From Hordeum vulgare subsp. vulgare (Eukaryota; Streptophyta; Magnoliopsida; Poales; Poaceae), in the NCBI RefSeq assembly GCF_904849725.1, contig NC_058521.1, positions 347,880,138-347,944,137 of the forward strand: a stretch of 64,000 nt of DNA, read 5' to 3'. A program made the position numbers and the translations under genes. Below are positions 1 through 10,200 of this stretch, one piece after another (position 1 is the first letter of the stretch; each line of letters opens with the position of its first letter). Below the pieces are notes generated by a model, which saw only the letters and a program-made list of their open reading frames with translations, did not search any database and had not been told where the DNA came from.

Positions 1-1735
1 CCCATTTAGCTCCAAAATGCCATACTAAGCTCAAAATGGCATAAGAACCTTGGTTATCTCATTAATATTATATACTTAGCTTGTTTTCCTCTAAAATGGG
101 ATAATTAGTCCATTTAGCTGCAAAAATACATAGTAAGCTAATTTAGCTCCAAGAAGAGGAGAAGAGGATAAATGAAAACAAAGAACAAACAGAAGAAGAG
201 AAAGAGAAGAGAAGGAGAAGGAGAAGAAGGAGGAGGAGAAGAAGGAGAAGGAGGAGGAGGAGGAGGAGAAGGAGGAGAAGGCCAAGGACCTTCTAGTCCT
301 TCTCCTCCTCCTCCTCCTTCTCCTCCTTCTTCTTTATTTCTTCTTCTTCTCCTCCTCCTCCTCTTTCTTCTCCTATTTCATATTCTCCTTGCCTGAATTT
401 CCCCAAGAATGACATAATTAGCCCATTTAGCTCCAAAATGCCATAATATGCTCAAAATGGCATAAGAACCTTGGTTAGCTCATTAATATTATATACTTAG
501 CTTGTTTTAATCTAAAATGGGATAAGTAGCCAATTTAGCTCCAAAAAGACATTGTTAGCTAATTTAGCTCCAAGAAGAGGAGAAGTGGAGAAGAGGAGAA
601 GAAATAGGAAAAATGAAAAGAAAGAAGAAGAAGAAGAAGAAGAAGAAGAAGAAGAAGAGAAGGAGGAGGAGGAGGAGGAGGAGGAGGAGGAGAAGGAGGA
701 GAAGGCCAAGGACCTTCTAGTCCTTCTCCTCCTCCTCCTCCTTCTCCTCCTTCTTCTTTATTTCTTCTTCTTCTCCTCCTCCTCCTCTTTCTTCTCCTAT
801 TTCATATTCTCCTTGCCTGAATTTCCCCAAGAATGACATAATTAGCCCATTTAGCTCCAAAATGCCATAATATGCTCAAAATGGCATAAGAACCTTGGTT
901 AGCTCATTAATATTATATACTTAGCTTGTTTTAATCTAAAATGGGATAAGTAGCCAATTTAGCTCCAAAAAGACATTGTTAGCTAATTTAGCTCCAAGAA
1001 GAGGAGAAGTGGAGAAGAGGAGAAGAAATAGGAAAAATGAAAAGAAAGAAGAAGAAGAAGAAGAAGAAGAAGAAGAGAAGAAGGAGGAGGAGGAGGAGGA
1101 GGAGGAGGAGAAGGAGGAGAAGGCCAAGGACCTTCTAGTCCTTCTCCTCCTCCTCCTCCTTCTCCTCCTTCTTCTTTATTTCTTCTTCTTCTCCTCCACC
1201 TCCTCTTTATTCTCCTCTTTCATATTCTCCTTGACTTAATTTCCCCAACAATGACATAATTAGCCAATTAAGCTCCTAAAAGACATTATAAGCTCAAAAT
1301 GGCATATGAACCTTGGTTAGCTCATTAATGTTATATACTTAGCTTATTTTCCTCTATAATGACATAATTAGCCTATTTAGCTCCAAAAAGACATAGTTAG
1401 CTAATTTAGCTCCAAGAAGAGGAGAAGAGGAGAAATGAAAAGAAGGAAGAAGAGGAAGAAGAAGAGAAGAAGAAGAGAAGGAGAAGGAGAAGGAGAAGGA
1501 GAAGGAGAAGAAGAAGAATGACGAGGAGAAGAAGAGAAGAAGAAGGAGAAGGAGCCCTCCTTGTTCTCCTTCTTCTTCTCTCCTCCTTCTTCTACTCTTT
1601 CTTCTCCTTCTTCTCTTCTTTTTTCTTCTTCTCGTCCTCCTTGTCCTTCTCCTTCCCCTCCTCCTCCTCCTCCTACTTCTTGTTCTTTTCTCCTTGTTCT
1701 CTTCTTTCTTCTTATCTTTATTCTTCAATTTAGAT
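1..1735. repeat. Tandem array of ~420-bp purine/pyrimidine units (CACTA A)
   Basis: The junction CTCCAAGAAGAGGAGAAG recurs at about 149, 569, 993 and 1411, giving units of 418-424 bp. Each unit has an AT-rich spacer with TTAGCTCCAAAATG-like words, a (GAA/GGA)n purine run, a centre GGCCAAGGACCTTCTAGTCC, then a (CTT/CTC)n pyrimidine run. The purine and pyrimidine runs are roughly inverted, so each unit could fold into a hairpin. The units at 569 and 993 are nearly identical, suggesting recent homogenisation. Lysine/glutamate- or serine-rich ORFs here are by-products of composition. Confidence 0.9.
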
Positions 1736-1795
1736 TATTTGTTATAAATATGTTGTTGTTCTTCTTCTTCTGACTTTCTTATTCCCATTTTGCAG

Positions 1796-2070
1796 ATTGG
1801 ATGTACTACATGCATGGAAGCTGCCATTGGAGTGGTTTCGTTTCCGTTTTTATTTGAGTTGATGAACAATGTGGAACTATATGTATATGTATATATGGAT
1901 GAACAATATATGTGCAACTATATGTATGTATATATGGATGAAACTTTGTATGTGTTGGTTCTTTTGATATATGGGATGTACGTTGATGAACAAATGGCAT
2001 TGATGAGCTTTATATGTATATCATATATGTGTTGTGACCTATTTATCATATATGTGCTATGAATTATATG
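1796..2070 (+). pseudogene. Predicted terminal exon of TNP1-type gene (CACTA A)
   Basis: A pyrimidine tract ending ATTCCCATTTTGCAG at 1795 is a good splice acceptor, followed by ATTGGATGTACTACATGC. The same acceptor and exon start occur in CACTA B (exon from 45642), and a related acceptor occurs in CACTA C on the minus strand (exon from 48333). The ATATGTATG/ATGGATGAA-rich sequence that follows looks like a short coding end plus 3' untranslated region. This is inferred from comparing the three elements; there is no transcript evidence and the stop is uncertain. Confidence 0.45.
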
Positions 2071-2109
2071 TATATGTGTTGTGAAATAGAAAAAATAAAC
2101 AAAAATGTG

Positions 2110-2650
2110 ACAATATAGGCTCTTTGCCGTCTGCCAGCTGATGGCAAAGGCCTTTGCCGTCAGCTGACCGACGGCAAAGGTGCCATGTGGCGTCCAGCTA
2201 TGCAACCTGGGCAGTAGCAGCTGACCATATACTATGAAAAGATGACGGCAAAGAAGAGGGCATAGAGGAGGGGGGGAGGGGTAGGCAGACGGCAAAGAGG
2301 AGGGGGGAGGCGGACGGCAAAGAAGAGGGGGGAGGCAGACGGCAAAGAAGAGGGGGGAGGCAGACGGCAAAGCCTCCGTTAGCCCCTAACGGAGGCAACG
2401 CCTATCGGCTGCCGTCTCGACCACTTTGCCGACTGCTCCTATGAAAAGATGACGGCAAAGCTCTTTGGGAAGACAGACGGCAATGCTTTGGGAAGACAGA
2501 CGGCAATGAAGCTACAATGTCGTCGTAGGGTGACCCAGAAATTTTGCCGACCGTGAGATTCTTTGCCGTCTGTGGTATTCTCTTTGTCGTCCGGGATTGA
2601 CTCTTTGCCGTCTGTGATGGCAGACAGCAAAGAAGCTAATTCCTGTAGTG
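2110..2650. repeat. Subterminal repeats and right TIR of CACTA A
   Basis: Many direct and inverted TTTGCCGTC words are present, plus about four 25-bp units (GGCAGACGGCAAAGAAGAGG type) at 2280-2380. In characterised CACTA elements, short subterminal motifs bind the TNPA/TNP1-type protein, and the TIR plus subterminal region is the cis-acting end. The terminal CACTACAGGAAT (read on the minus strand) ends exactly at 2650. Confidence 0.8.
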
Positions 2651-2653
2651 ACA

Positions 2654-3621
2654 CTGAAAGGTCGCCTGCTAGCAAAAAGGTACACGCTATAGAAGAAATT
2701 AACTCGCTTAGTGCTAAGATGGACGAGTTCATGAATTTGGTTGCTAGTAGAAACACTCCTTTAGATCCTAATGACATGCCACTATCTTCCTTGATTGAGA
2801 GTAGCAACGCTAGTTTGGAGATGAATTTTGTTGGTAGGAACAATTTTGGCAACAACAATGCTTTTAGAGGAAACTATGTTCCTAGGCCTTTTCCTAGTAA
2901 CTCCTCTAACAATTATGGTAATTCCTACAACAACATTTATGGAAATCACAACAAATTAGCCTCTGATTTAGAGAGTAATATCAAAGTGTTCATCAACTCT
3001 CAAAAGATTTTCAATGCGTCCATAGAGGAAAAACTACTCAAAATAGACGATTTGGCTAAGAGCGTTGATAGGATGTCTTGTGATATTAGTGCTTTGAAAG
3101 TTAGATGTATTCCTCCCAAGGTCAACTTGGATGAAACTTTGAAAGCTATGCATGTCTCCATGAATGAGAGCAAAGAAAGAACCTCCCAAATTCGCGCTAG
3201 GCATGAATGGTTTAAAAGGGTGCGTTCTACTGATGCAAATCACGAAGATCTTAAAGTGCTTGGTGTGACTCCTCTTGAATCTTTGTTTTCGCGTCTCAAA
3301 CCTATTGATGAAGGGGCCAGATATGAATCCACTTTGGTTGAAATACGCCCCAATGATTCGGAGTCAACCCATCTTGATGATAAAGGTGTGGAGAGTGGAG
3401 TAGAAGAAATCAAAATTTTGGGTAGTAATGAAACTCCCACTTTGGATTTCAAGGAATTCAATTATGATAATTGCTCCTTGATTGAATGCATTTCTTCAAT
3501 GCAATCCATTGCAAACTCTCCACACGCTTATAGCCAAAGCAAAGGCTTTATCGCGCATATCTTAGATGCTATGATCAAATCTCTTGAAGAGAAGTTCGAA
3601 TTAGAAGGACACATTGGTTGA
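2654..3621 (+). pseudogene. Retrotransposon gag-like ORF, 5'-truncated by CACTA A
   Basis: An open frame of about 320 codons runs from the CACTA A junction to a stop at 3621. It has an Asn/Gly/Tyr-rich linker (NNYGNSYNNIYGNHNK near 2900-2950), then FINSQKIFN and a Lys/Glu-rich coiled-coil-like segment, and an acidic C-terminal half. No zinc knuckle, protease or RT is visible. The Asn/Tyr-rich linker followed by a helical segment resembles gag-like ORFs common in Triticeae retroelements, but the family was not identified. A degenerate relative of its middle part occurs inside CACTA B at 40667-40870. The frame runs back into the transposon end, so the true start is lost. Confidence 0.5.
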
Positions 3622-3981
3622 CCGGCGTGTGTCCTTCATAGCTGCTATGTCTGTCCCCTTTGGGGAAATGTCACCCGATGTAATGGAGTCCTTGTAGCTG
3701 GCTACGACTCGTCTACATTCGCCGGTGACCGACACCTGCCTTGCTGGGTCATGTATGCCTGTCCCTGTGCGGAATTGCCACTTTGGTTTATGACTAGACA
3801 TGCCGATCCGGGTTCTTTGTCATTGGACTGCTAGCGACACAATTGCATACGTGAGTCAAAAGGCGCAATCGGTCCCGGCTAAGGTAAGGCTGCAGTCGTG
3901 GGGTTAACCGTGCGTGAGACCGCAAAGGGATGCGATGTGTTACATGCTGGATTCCTATGGCTTAGGATCGGGGTCCCGACA
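3622..3981 (-). mobile_element. LTR-like fragment (minus strand, begins TGTCGGGACC)
   Basis: The sequence ends ...CGGGGTCCCGACA at 3981; on the minus strand it begins TGTCGGGACCCCGATCC, a typical TG start for an LTR. The following base begins a remnant of element X's terminal repeat, as if this LTR had inserted into or truncated X. The other boundary near 3622, just after the gag-like ORF stop, is not clear. No target duplication can be shown. Family not recognised. Confidence 0.45.
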
Positions 3982-4431
3982 CGGTGCCCATGCACAAGTC
4001 TAGGGCAGAAGGGACCTCAGTCTCTAGTGCACCGATAGGAGCCCCCGGGCCTGGGCCTGGGCCATGCAGGCGCGCGGGGCGTTAATGGGCCAGGCCCAAA
4101 GTGGTGCACGGGCTTCTATCGTAGGGTACTCTGTAGCTCTGGAGCCATTGCAAGCGGCACTTTCCCATGTCGCGCATCGAGCGCATGAGTTGGAGAAGTG
4201 TGCGCACAGTGGTCTCCCCACCTACCGACGCATTACTGCCACACGTGAGGCATGTGCGGTAATGGTCAGGCAAATGGCGTTCGTGGCCTTAAAGGTTGTA
4301 CTCGTGGCAGGGCCTGCCCCCTCATGCATTGGTGTAGCAGGGCGGTTTCATATTCGCCCGTGATCATGGGTGATTGGGCGAGAGGGGCGTCAGTTTCTGG
4401 AGTGAGGAGAGCTATCCCCCGCGCCTCGTCC

Positions 4432-4438
4432 TATAAAT
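4432..4438 (+). promoter_or_regulatory. Candidate TATA box of captured B3-like gene
   Basis: TATAAAT lies about 115 bp upstream of the first ATG (4551) of the captured gene, in a GC-rich context. A CTCATCC stretch about 30 bp downstream could be the start region. If real, the promoter and 5' leader were captured together with the coding part. Confidence 0.35.
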
Positions 4439-4550
4439 TAGGAAGTTTGCGAGGGGGTTTTTCTCATCCATTCAACTCCCGAAACATTTAGCATCCCCAG
4501 CTTGTGTCTGCGGAGTCTTCTTCAGTTCCAGGCGGCCCTCACCCCTAACT

Positions 4551-5374
4551 ATGTCTAGGGGACGAGGGCGGCCACCATCGACCGCAAGGGCGGCAAGAGG
4601 ATCCCATTAGGATCATGCCACAGCTTCAGCGCCGCAGCTATGGATGGCGGCCCGAGCGCCCGAGGCGGCGGAGGGGCAAGGGGCCAAGGTTGCCGTGGAG
4701 GCTGTGGCCGTGGAAGGCGGAGTGCTACTGCAGCACCTCCGTCTTCTCCCTCGCTCGTTCCCGCTGGGACTCATGTTGAAAGAACTCCCTTGGAATTTCT
4801 CATCAAGTTGCATGGCCACATCAGGACCCGGGTTCAACTCCCCATCACCTTCGCCAAGGTGATGAGCGAAGAGAAGCTCCCGACGTTGTGGCCGTGGCCA
4901 TGGAAGGCGGAGTGCTACTGCAGCACCTCCGTCTTCTCCCTCGCTCGTTCCCGCTGGGACTCATGTTGAAAGAACTCCATTGGAATTTCTCATCAAGCTG
5001 CATGGCCACATCAGGACCCGGCTTCAACTCCCCATCACCTTCGCCAAGGTGATGAGCGAAGAGAAGCTCCCGACGTTCTGGCTTCGGGTGCATGGCTGCG
5101 GCAACGGCACGGTACCGGTGATTGCGGAGCAACCAGGGCCTCAGCTCCGGTTCCTCGGTCGTGGGTGGAAGAGCTTCACCAGTGCCCATAATATCTGAGA
5201 TGGGCACATTCTTCGTTTAAGATGATGGTGGACAACCTGCTCTCTGTCAAAATATATAGGAGCTCAGGTGTGCGCCTCAGCTGCTGTGAAAAGTGCTCGA
5301 GCGGGACTAAAAGCCCTTCCTTGCGCGAGAGCGACGAGGATGGGTCACATGGTAGAGACAACGGGTATGGGTAA
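4551..5374 (+). pseudogene. Degenerate plant B3 DNA-binding-domain gene (captured fragment)
   Basis: The frame at 4980-5198 reads FLIKLHGHIRTRLQLP, then FWLRVHGCGNGTVPV, then FLGRGWKSFTSAHNI. This spacing matches the plant B3 fold: a basic, LP-containing strand, a WxVxxxG-type strand, and the GWxxFxxAHxL core. A stop follows; after a frame change, MMVDNLLSVKIYRSSG at 5220-5270 looks like the domain's last strands, with a Ser-rich tail to a stop at 5374. B3 proteins are plant transcription factors. The front half is duplicated in tandem (190 bp) and the frame is broken, so no functional protein is expected. It lies antisense within element X, which suggests gene capture. The start ATG at 4551 reaches a stop after 19 codons. 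Confidence 0.55.
4699..5080 (+). repeat. 190-bp tandem duplication in the B3-like gene
   Basis: TGGAAGGCGGAGTGCTACTG at 4711 recurs at 4901, and TTTCGCCAAGG-type sequence near 4850 recurs near 5040. The two 190-bp copies are nearly identical, with differences such as CTCCCTTGG versus CTCCATTGG. The duplication repeats the first strand of the B3 domain and the frame does not continue cleanly through the first copy. Confidence 0.85.
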
Positions 5375-6850
5375 GACCCTCGGCAGGCTAAGCCCGGGGA
5401 CGAGGATCTGACCTCGGACTGACCGTTGCTCGCACCATCATCGTAAGTCCGCGGTCGTCCTCCTCCCGAGCTGGGACCGACGATCCAGAAGAACCGATGC
5501 TACCGCATTTTGTGGGAAGCGCTGGGTACCCATCTCCGACGTCCCATCTATCCCCATTCTCCACTGCGCAATGTCGGTCTAGGAAGGGCCATCCCTGATT
5601 GCACTAGGGGTCTTACTGCTTTTTTCCTTCTTGAACTTCTGTCCAGCAAGCACGTACCTCACTAAAAGACAGTACCACAGGTTAGAGTAGTAAAAATCAT
5701 CGATGTAATATGTCCGAGTTTGCCTCAAACAGATGAATGAAATATTGTTTCCTTTGCGTTTGATCCTTCTCTTTGTATGATACATTCCTTGCATTCTTCG
5801 GAAGCTTGCCAGCGTGACTGGTCCTGTCGCTAGTGCGTTGAGAAATGGGTCCTTAGCAGTTCGTCGGAGGGGCCGTTACCGTCAAGGCTCCTTGCTGCAC
5901 TCAGTGCAACTATTAGATCGTCGAGCACGACTCAAGGTGAAATAAGGTGCTGCATAGCCACTTGGTCTGTTGAACCAGTTCGAAACTGTGAGAAGGCGCT
6001 TTGTGGCCGTTCATATCATTGAACAAGTTTGACACAAAGCCAAGGTGCACTGATCCTGACAATGTTCCATCTGCGCGCGGGTTTCTCAAACAAAGTTCGG
6101 GATTTCCAGAAAGGAAACAACCTATCTACTATGAAATTTCATCTAGAATATCTATCACTTATCTGTCATGGCGCGACACTTCTTCCCGCTGCGTTTAGAT
6201 ATTTTCCCGGGGCCTTACATCCCCGGCAAGCAGGAGGTTACACTATCCCGGCAACTCCCCCCCGGCAAGGTCCTTGACGGTAGTCCTTGACTATCGTATA
6301 GAAAGGGGGTTGCCGGAGTATAGCTCCTTTTCCTGTTTTGCGAGGTCGTGCGGGTGGAGCCCCCGAGCGCAAATTTAGCGGCGATGCGATGCTTGCAAGG
6401 GGGGAAAGCGTTTTTGTTGGAGTGCATGCCTAGACTTTGGGGTCTGTTGGCGCATCGTCCACGGCTATGCATCACTCTGCGGAGGTGCTTCGGCCGGAGT
6501 ATGCGCCGGAGTCCTCGTCGAAGCCCCCAGGCACACCCTTGACAACAGCGCACTGTCCTGTAGAGGCACATCTACCTGATGCCTTCAAGCTCGGGGTCTC
6601 CGCACCCCCTGGCCCACGCTCGCGCAGTGGCGCGCTCGAGCAAGTGTTAGGAGGCTGTGACGAAGTGGAGCAACCACCGCTACACCCCGCTTCGGGGGAC
6701 CGCAGTGGTGTTCTCAACTTCCCAAGATCTGGTGCAGAACTTGCTCGAATCTGTGAAAAAGATCTCAACCACCTACCCCTACCTAACGCGCCGAAGATGT
6801 TGGGGAAATCGCCGCACCTACGGGAGTCTCTAAGGGTCCCTTGATCGTTT
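5375..6850. other. Internal region of element X without recognisable gene
   Basis: The first part (to about 5800) looks like 3' untranslated or intronic sequence following the B3-like gene. The rest is GC-mixed sequence with short ORFs, the longest a Ser/Arg/Gly-rich 143-codon frame on the minus strand (6903-6472). I recognise no domain in it. A CCCCGGCAAG word near 6215 and 6260 recalls the repeat at 7322-7477. Confidence 0.4.
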
Positions 6851-7069
6851 TCCCGAGGGAGAGAGGTGGCACCGAGAGAGGAAGTAGCGATCAACACCGG
6901 CAAGGTTCGTTTACCCAGGTTCGGGCTGCTTGGCGCGTAAAACCCTACTTCTGCTTAGTTTTGTATTGGCTGCTTACTGTAGGGTCATGTGCTATAGTAA
7001 CTCAACTGGTGATTAGGGAGTCTCAAATCCCAAAAGGTCCAACCCCCAGAAAATGAGCCTTGGGCCTCC

Positions 7070-7076
7070 TTTTATA
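7070..7076 (-). promoter_or_regulatory. TATA box of element X LTR
   Basis: Minus-strand TATAAAA in CCTATAAAAGGAGGCCC, about 560 bp inside the LTR start, is placed as expected for an LTR promoter. Confidence 0.5.
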
Positions 7077-7321
7077 GGCAAAGGGGACACCAACACTGTG
7101 CTCACGGGTTGCATAGTGAACATGGTTCACCGCTTATCTTCTACTGTGGTGTCAGGGGCAGTAAATGCATTGTCTGCCCTCTGACCTGCATCAAGGTGGC
7201 TTCGACACGTACCCAGGTGGATCGACACCTGGGTCTTGCACTGGCGCATGACGGATGCGCTGGAGCGGTGGGACCGTGGTAGAAACGGGGGAGGACACCT
7301 GGCGAGCGGAGGACTTGATCA

Positions 7322-7477
7322 TCTTCCCGGTAAGGAGAGCATGACGGGTGCTTGAGCGTCTTCCCGGCAAGGAGGGCTTATCAGGGCTCTACGAGTCTTG
7401 TGAGTCTTCCCGGCAAGGAGGGCTTGCCAGAGTCTTGCAAGCCTTCCCAGCAAGGAGGGCATGCCGGGGCCTTGTGT
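7322..7477. repeat. Minisatellite CTTCCCGGCAAGGAGGGC
   Basis: Four to five copies of CTTCCCGGCAAGGAGGGC are separated by variable spacers (unit about 35-50 bp). They sit in the U3-like part of the X LTR, upstream of the TATA box relative to its transcription. Confidence 0.8.
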
Positions 7478-7638
7478 CTGGAACTCTTGTACTCTACGCC
7501 CTTGGACAGGGGGCGCAGCCTCGGTGGGTTTTGTTTGGTCTTCTTGTCAATCTTCCTCACGTGCAGCCACCAAGGGCGTTGTCGGTTCCCGTGCACAAGT
7601 CTCGGGCACGAGGGACCCTAATCTCTAGTGCACCGACA

Positions 7639-8451
7639 GAGAGGTCATTCCATTAACATGACGCACCACATAGACACCCACACCTGGTTCAGAGTGATGT
7701 ACTTGGTAGTAGATAATGTTTGGAGGACTGTTGCAGATCAGAAGAGATCTTGTTGGTATGCACCTTATATTCAGATGCTCATCAATGCCAAGAATGCCAA
7801 GCATGCATATCAGCTTGATCGTCCTCATTTTCCACTTCCGCACCTGCCAATTCAGCTAGAATTCAAGGACAATGTAGTTTTGATGGACCCCAGCAATCCC
7901 AGCTCAGCTTGAGCGCGTGCGGCAGCATAGGAAGTAGAGGCAGCACATGTAGAGGCAGCTAGAAATGCTCTAGCACCAGCTCCACAGCACAGAACTAGAG
8001 AGGAGTAGATGTCTTTTCTTGGCAACACCATCCAATGGATGGAGAAGAAAATTTCAGAGGTTTTGCTGAACCAAAAGATCCTTGACAGGATCGTGGAGTC
8101 AAAATTCCATGACCTGGATGTTAAGGTGACAGAGTTCACTACACTGTTCAGCACCTCTAGCATGAAGTTGATTCTGTGCAGATTCCCCATTCCAGCAGTG
8201 GCGATGAAGAGTCGCCTCTTCCCATGGCTACTCAATTCACGACTCAGACTAGGTCAGAAGTTGTGCGAGTACCAAAAGCAGGATCAACTTCATCAGCTCA
8301 AGCTTTAGCACCTTTAGCTTCAGATCCAGCTCCTGCACCTCTAGTGTCTAGACCTCCAGCTTCAGGGAGATCCGCAAAAGAATTCTCCGATGCTCTCCTG
8401 TCCAATCCTTTGACTGCCACTAGAGGACACCGAGCCCAGATTGATGCTTAG
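7639..8451 (+). pseudogene. Retroelement ORF remnant (hypothetical)
   Basis: Two frame pieces are readable. 7639-7911 contains WFRVMYLVVDNVWRTV, then APYIQMLINAKN and a proline-rich LPHLPIQLEF end. 8009-8451 contains a helical segment, then a Ser/Ala/Pro-rich tail ending at a stop at 8451. Stops at about 7911 and 8007 and frame changes break it. The position just before a polypurine tract and LTR says it is the 3'-most ORF of element E. I cannot assign a gag, pol or env function. Confidence 0.45.
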
Positions 8452-8938
8452 TTATATACCTTTGAACTTTTTGGTAACTTGTTGCCAAATGGGGAGAAGT
8501 GTATAGATCAATTAGGTCTTCAAGAGAGAGAGAGCTTTGCATTTTATTTTCTCTCCATTGGCTTTATAAAACTTTCTACCTTTTGGATGACTTAAACTTT
8601 CATTGTGTTTGATCATACGCTTTGATTGTTGATGCTACTATATGAAACCTTTGAGCTATCTACATGATGACTATTCACTTATTTGTTTGGTGTTATCTGC
8701 ATTACTAATCATTCATATTATTTATGCGCACCACAAAGATGTATGTGACATGGAAGAGTGGCCCATGATCCTAATTGATTGTGCATTTTCATTCAAATGC
8801 AAATTAAAATAATGCAAAAATTTAGGGGGAGCTCTTGATTTTCACGTACTTTACAAAGTGTCGATGCAAATCGTTGATTATATCTTTTGTCGGATCTTTG
8901 ATCTATATGTTGTCATCAATTACCAAAAAGAGGGAGAT

Positions 8939-10100
8939 TGAAAGCACAATTGCTCCCTAAGGTGTTTTTCGTAATTAATCACAACATATTTATCATTGAT
9001 CTAACGACCTTATCCAAGTTTATTTCAAAAAAGTTCAAAGATGCATTGTCCAAAGGATTGTGAAGGCAATCCCCTTGATGCAAGCAAAGGAATAGGATTG
9101 GCTCAAGCTTCAAGCAAGAGGACTCTACAATTTACATTTGTGAGAAATCACTTTTTAGTCCATAGGAAAGCCAATACTATTAAAAGGGGATGAGATATTA
9201 TGATGAATTGGTTGCTCAAGTGCTTAGAGATAGAAACCAAAAATATTCAGTCATTGTCCCACAAATATCTCTGTCCCGAGCCAAAACAGAAAAATTGGTG
9301 CCATCAAGTTTTCCCACTCAGCCCTACTGATTTTTCCAGTGACAGAATCTTTGCCACACCCTAGTCTACCAGTCCACCAAGTTTCATATCAGTGCCACCG
9401 AAAGCATGTGACCAACTTTCCGTTGAGCATATTTCAAGAATCAGAATTTCTGAGTTTGAAATCGGTCTCACCACCTCTCATTCGCAGAGGAAGCACTCAG
9501 AACACAAACACACACACTTGCCAGATTAATTTTTCTCACAGAGAGACACCTACTCATGTGTTGAGGAGACTATATTTTGAAGCACAAGAGCAAGGACTTC
9601 ATCATTCTACCACATTTATTACCTTTTGGAGGGTGGTGCCTCCTAGATTGGTTAGTTCTTGCTTGGGAGCCTCTAGTTCGTGTTGTGAAGTTGATCCAAG
9701 AAGTTTGTACGGGCAAGGAGATCCCGTACTTCGTGAAGATCTACCATGAGTGAGGCTAGTCCTGTGTGGACGTAAACCATGGTGGAATAGACAAGGCAAC
9801 TTCTTCATGGACCCCTTGTCGGTTGAGCCCTCCGTGGATTCCCGCAGTCATTACTCTCCGTGGGTTTAAGTCTCCACTAACATGGACGTACAATAGTCAA
9901 CATTCGTGTTTGATCTTCCTTCCCTATCCTCTACATTACATTTGCATGTCTTTACAATAAACTTAGGTTTGCATGTGTAGGCTGAATTTGACTTTTCATA
10001 ATTGCTAAAACTAGCCCGCAACTAAATTTGGGAAAAGCCTAAGTTGTATTTAGTCAAGTAGTCTAATCACCCCCACTCTAGACATACTTCGGATCCTACA
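8939..10100 (+). repeat. 3' LTR of element E (1162 bp)
   Basis: It starts TGAAAGCACAATTGC directly after the purine tract and ends TACA at 10100, with TG...CA termini. It contains CA-rich and AAACCATGGTGG stretches but no ORF of note. The 5' LTR is outside the readable part, so neither LTR divergence nor target duplication can be measured. Confidence 0.7.
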
Positions 10101-10200
10101 ATATGTTGGTAACCAAATATTGTTTGGAGTCTTGTATGAGATCCCAAGCATAACAAGGAGCTTCAGATTGGTCCAAAGGTAAAGATTCATATATGGGAAG
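10101..10200 (+). repeat. BARE/Angela-type LTR fragment, plus orientation
   Basis: The sequence resembles the late U3 part of BARE/Angela LTRs (GTTACCGAATGTTG..., GGTAAAGATT.ATATA). It is in the opposite orientation to the adjacent LTR at 10201-11710, so it belongs to another, older copy that served as target for E and possibly for the next element. Confidence 0.5.

Larger units (their letters stand above)
1..2650 (+). mobile_element. CACTA transposon A, 3' part (left end outside window)
   Basis: The right end reads ...ATTCCTGTAGTG at 2650, the reverse complement of a CACTACAGGAAT terminal inverted repeat. The last 550 bases are rich in TTTGCCGTC/GACGGCAAA motifs, the subterminal repeats typical of Triticeae CACTA elements. 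The order purine/pyrimidine array, short ATATGTATG-rich stretch, subterminal repeats matches the 3' end of CACTA B (42906-46429), and 2097-2230 is clearly homologous to 45950-46090. The element is therefore oriented 5'->3' on the plus strand and belongs to the same TIR group as B. Its left end, TNP2 and most of TNP1 are outside the window, so autonomy and target duplication cannot be judged. Confidence 0.88.
3982..7638 (-). mobile_element. LTR-type element X (minus strand) with captured gene fragment
   Basis: The right end is ...CTCTAGTGCACCGACA at 7638, read on the minus strand as TGTCGGTGCACTAGAG. A related copy of the same ~57-bp terminal sequence ends at 4037 (...CTCTAGTGCACCGATA), in the same orientation. 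I read 7638 as the start of the 5' LTR and 4037 as the start of a 3' LTR that is cut after about 56 bp by the LTR-like piece at 3981. No gag, pol or integrase is recognisable inside. The interior instead holds a decayed B3-domain gene on the opposite strand. Family not recognised; the element could be non-autonomous. Confidence 0.5.
6851..7638 (-). repeat. Putative 5' LTR of element X
   Basis: On the minus strand it starts TGTCGGTGCACTAGAG at 7638. It has a minisatellite upstream and a TATAAAA box at 7076-7070 within CCTATAAAAGGAGGCCC, followed by a leader. This U3-R-U5-like order supports an LTR. The inner boundary is not certain; 6851 is an estimate. Confidence 0.45.
7639..10100 (+). mobile_element. 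3' part of LTR retrotransposon E
   Basis: The order is an ORF remnant (7639-8451), an A/T-rich 3' region, a purine tract AAAAAGAGGGAGAT (about 8925-8938), then an LTR that begins TGAAAGCACAATTGC at 8939 and ends GGATCCTACA at 10100. The 5' part is missing; element X meets the ORF at 7638/7639, which suggests that X inserted into E. The flanking 100 bp on the right are BARE-type LTR sequence, so E probably inserted in an older LTR. Family not recognised. Confidence 0.65.

Noticed and set aside
91..1733. Many open frames rich in Lys/Glu/Arg, Ser, Leu or Phe on both strands (also in 42906-45641 and 48700-54800)
   Set aside because: They are translations of GAA/GGA and CTT/CTC runs. Frames are open only because the repeats lack stops; there is no start context, no conserved domain and the same text reads in every unit.
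1790..2062. 90-codon ORF in the ATATGTATG-rich stretch of CACTA A as an independent gene
   Set aside because: It begins at the predicted TNP1 terminal exon acceptor and reads through simple TATG/TGGATG repeats; better explained as exon end plus untranslated sequence.
6472..6903. 143-codon minus-strand ORF in element X
   Set aside because: No domain seen; composition is Ser/Arg/Gly-rich and the frame crosses into the LTR-like part. Could be real but cannot be supported.
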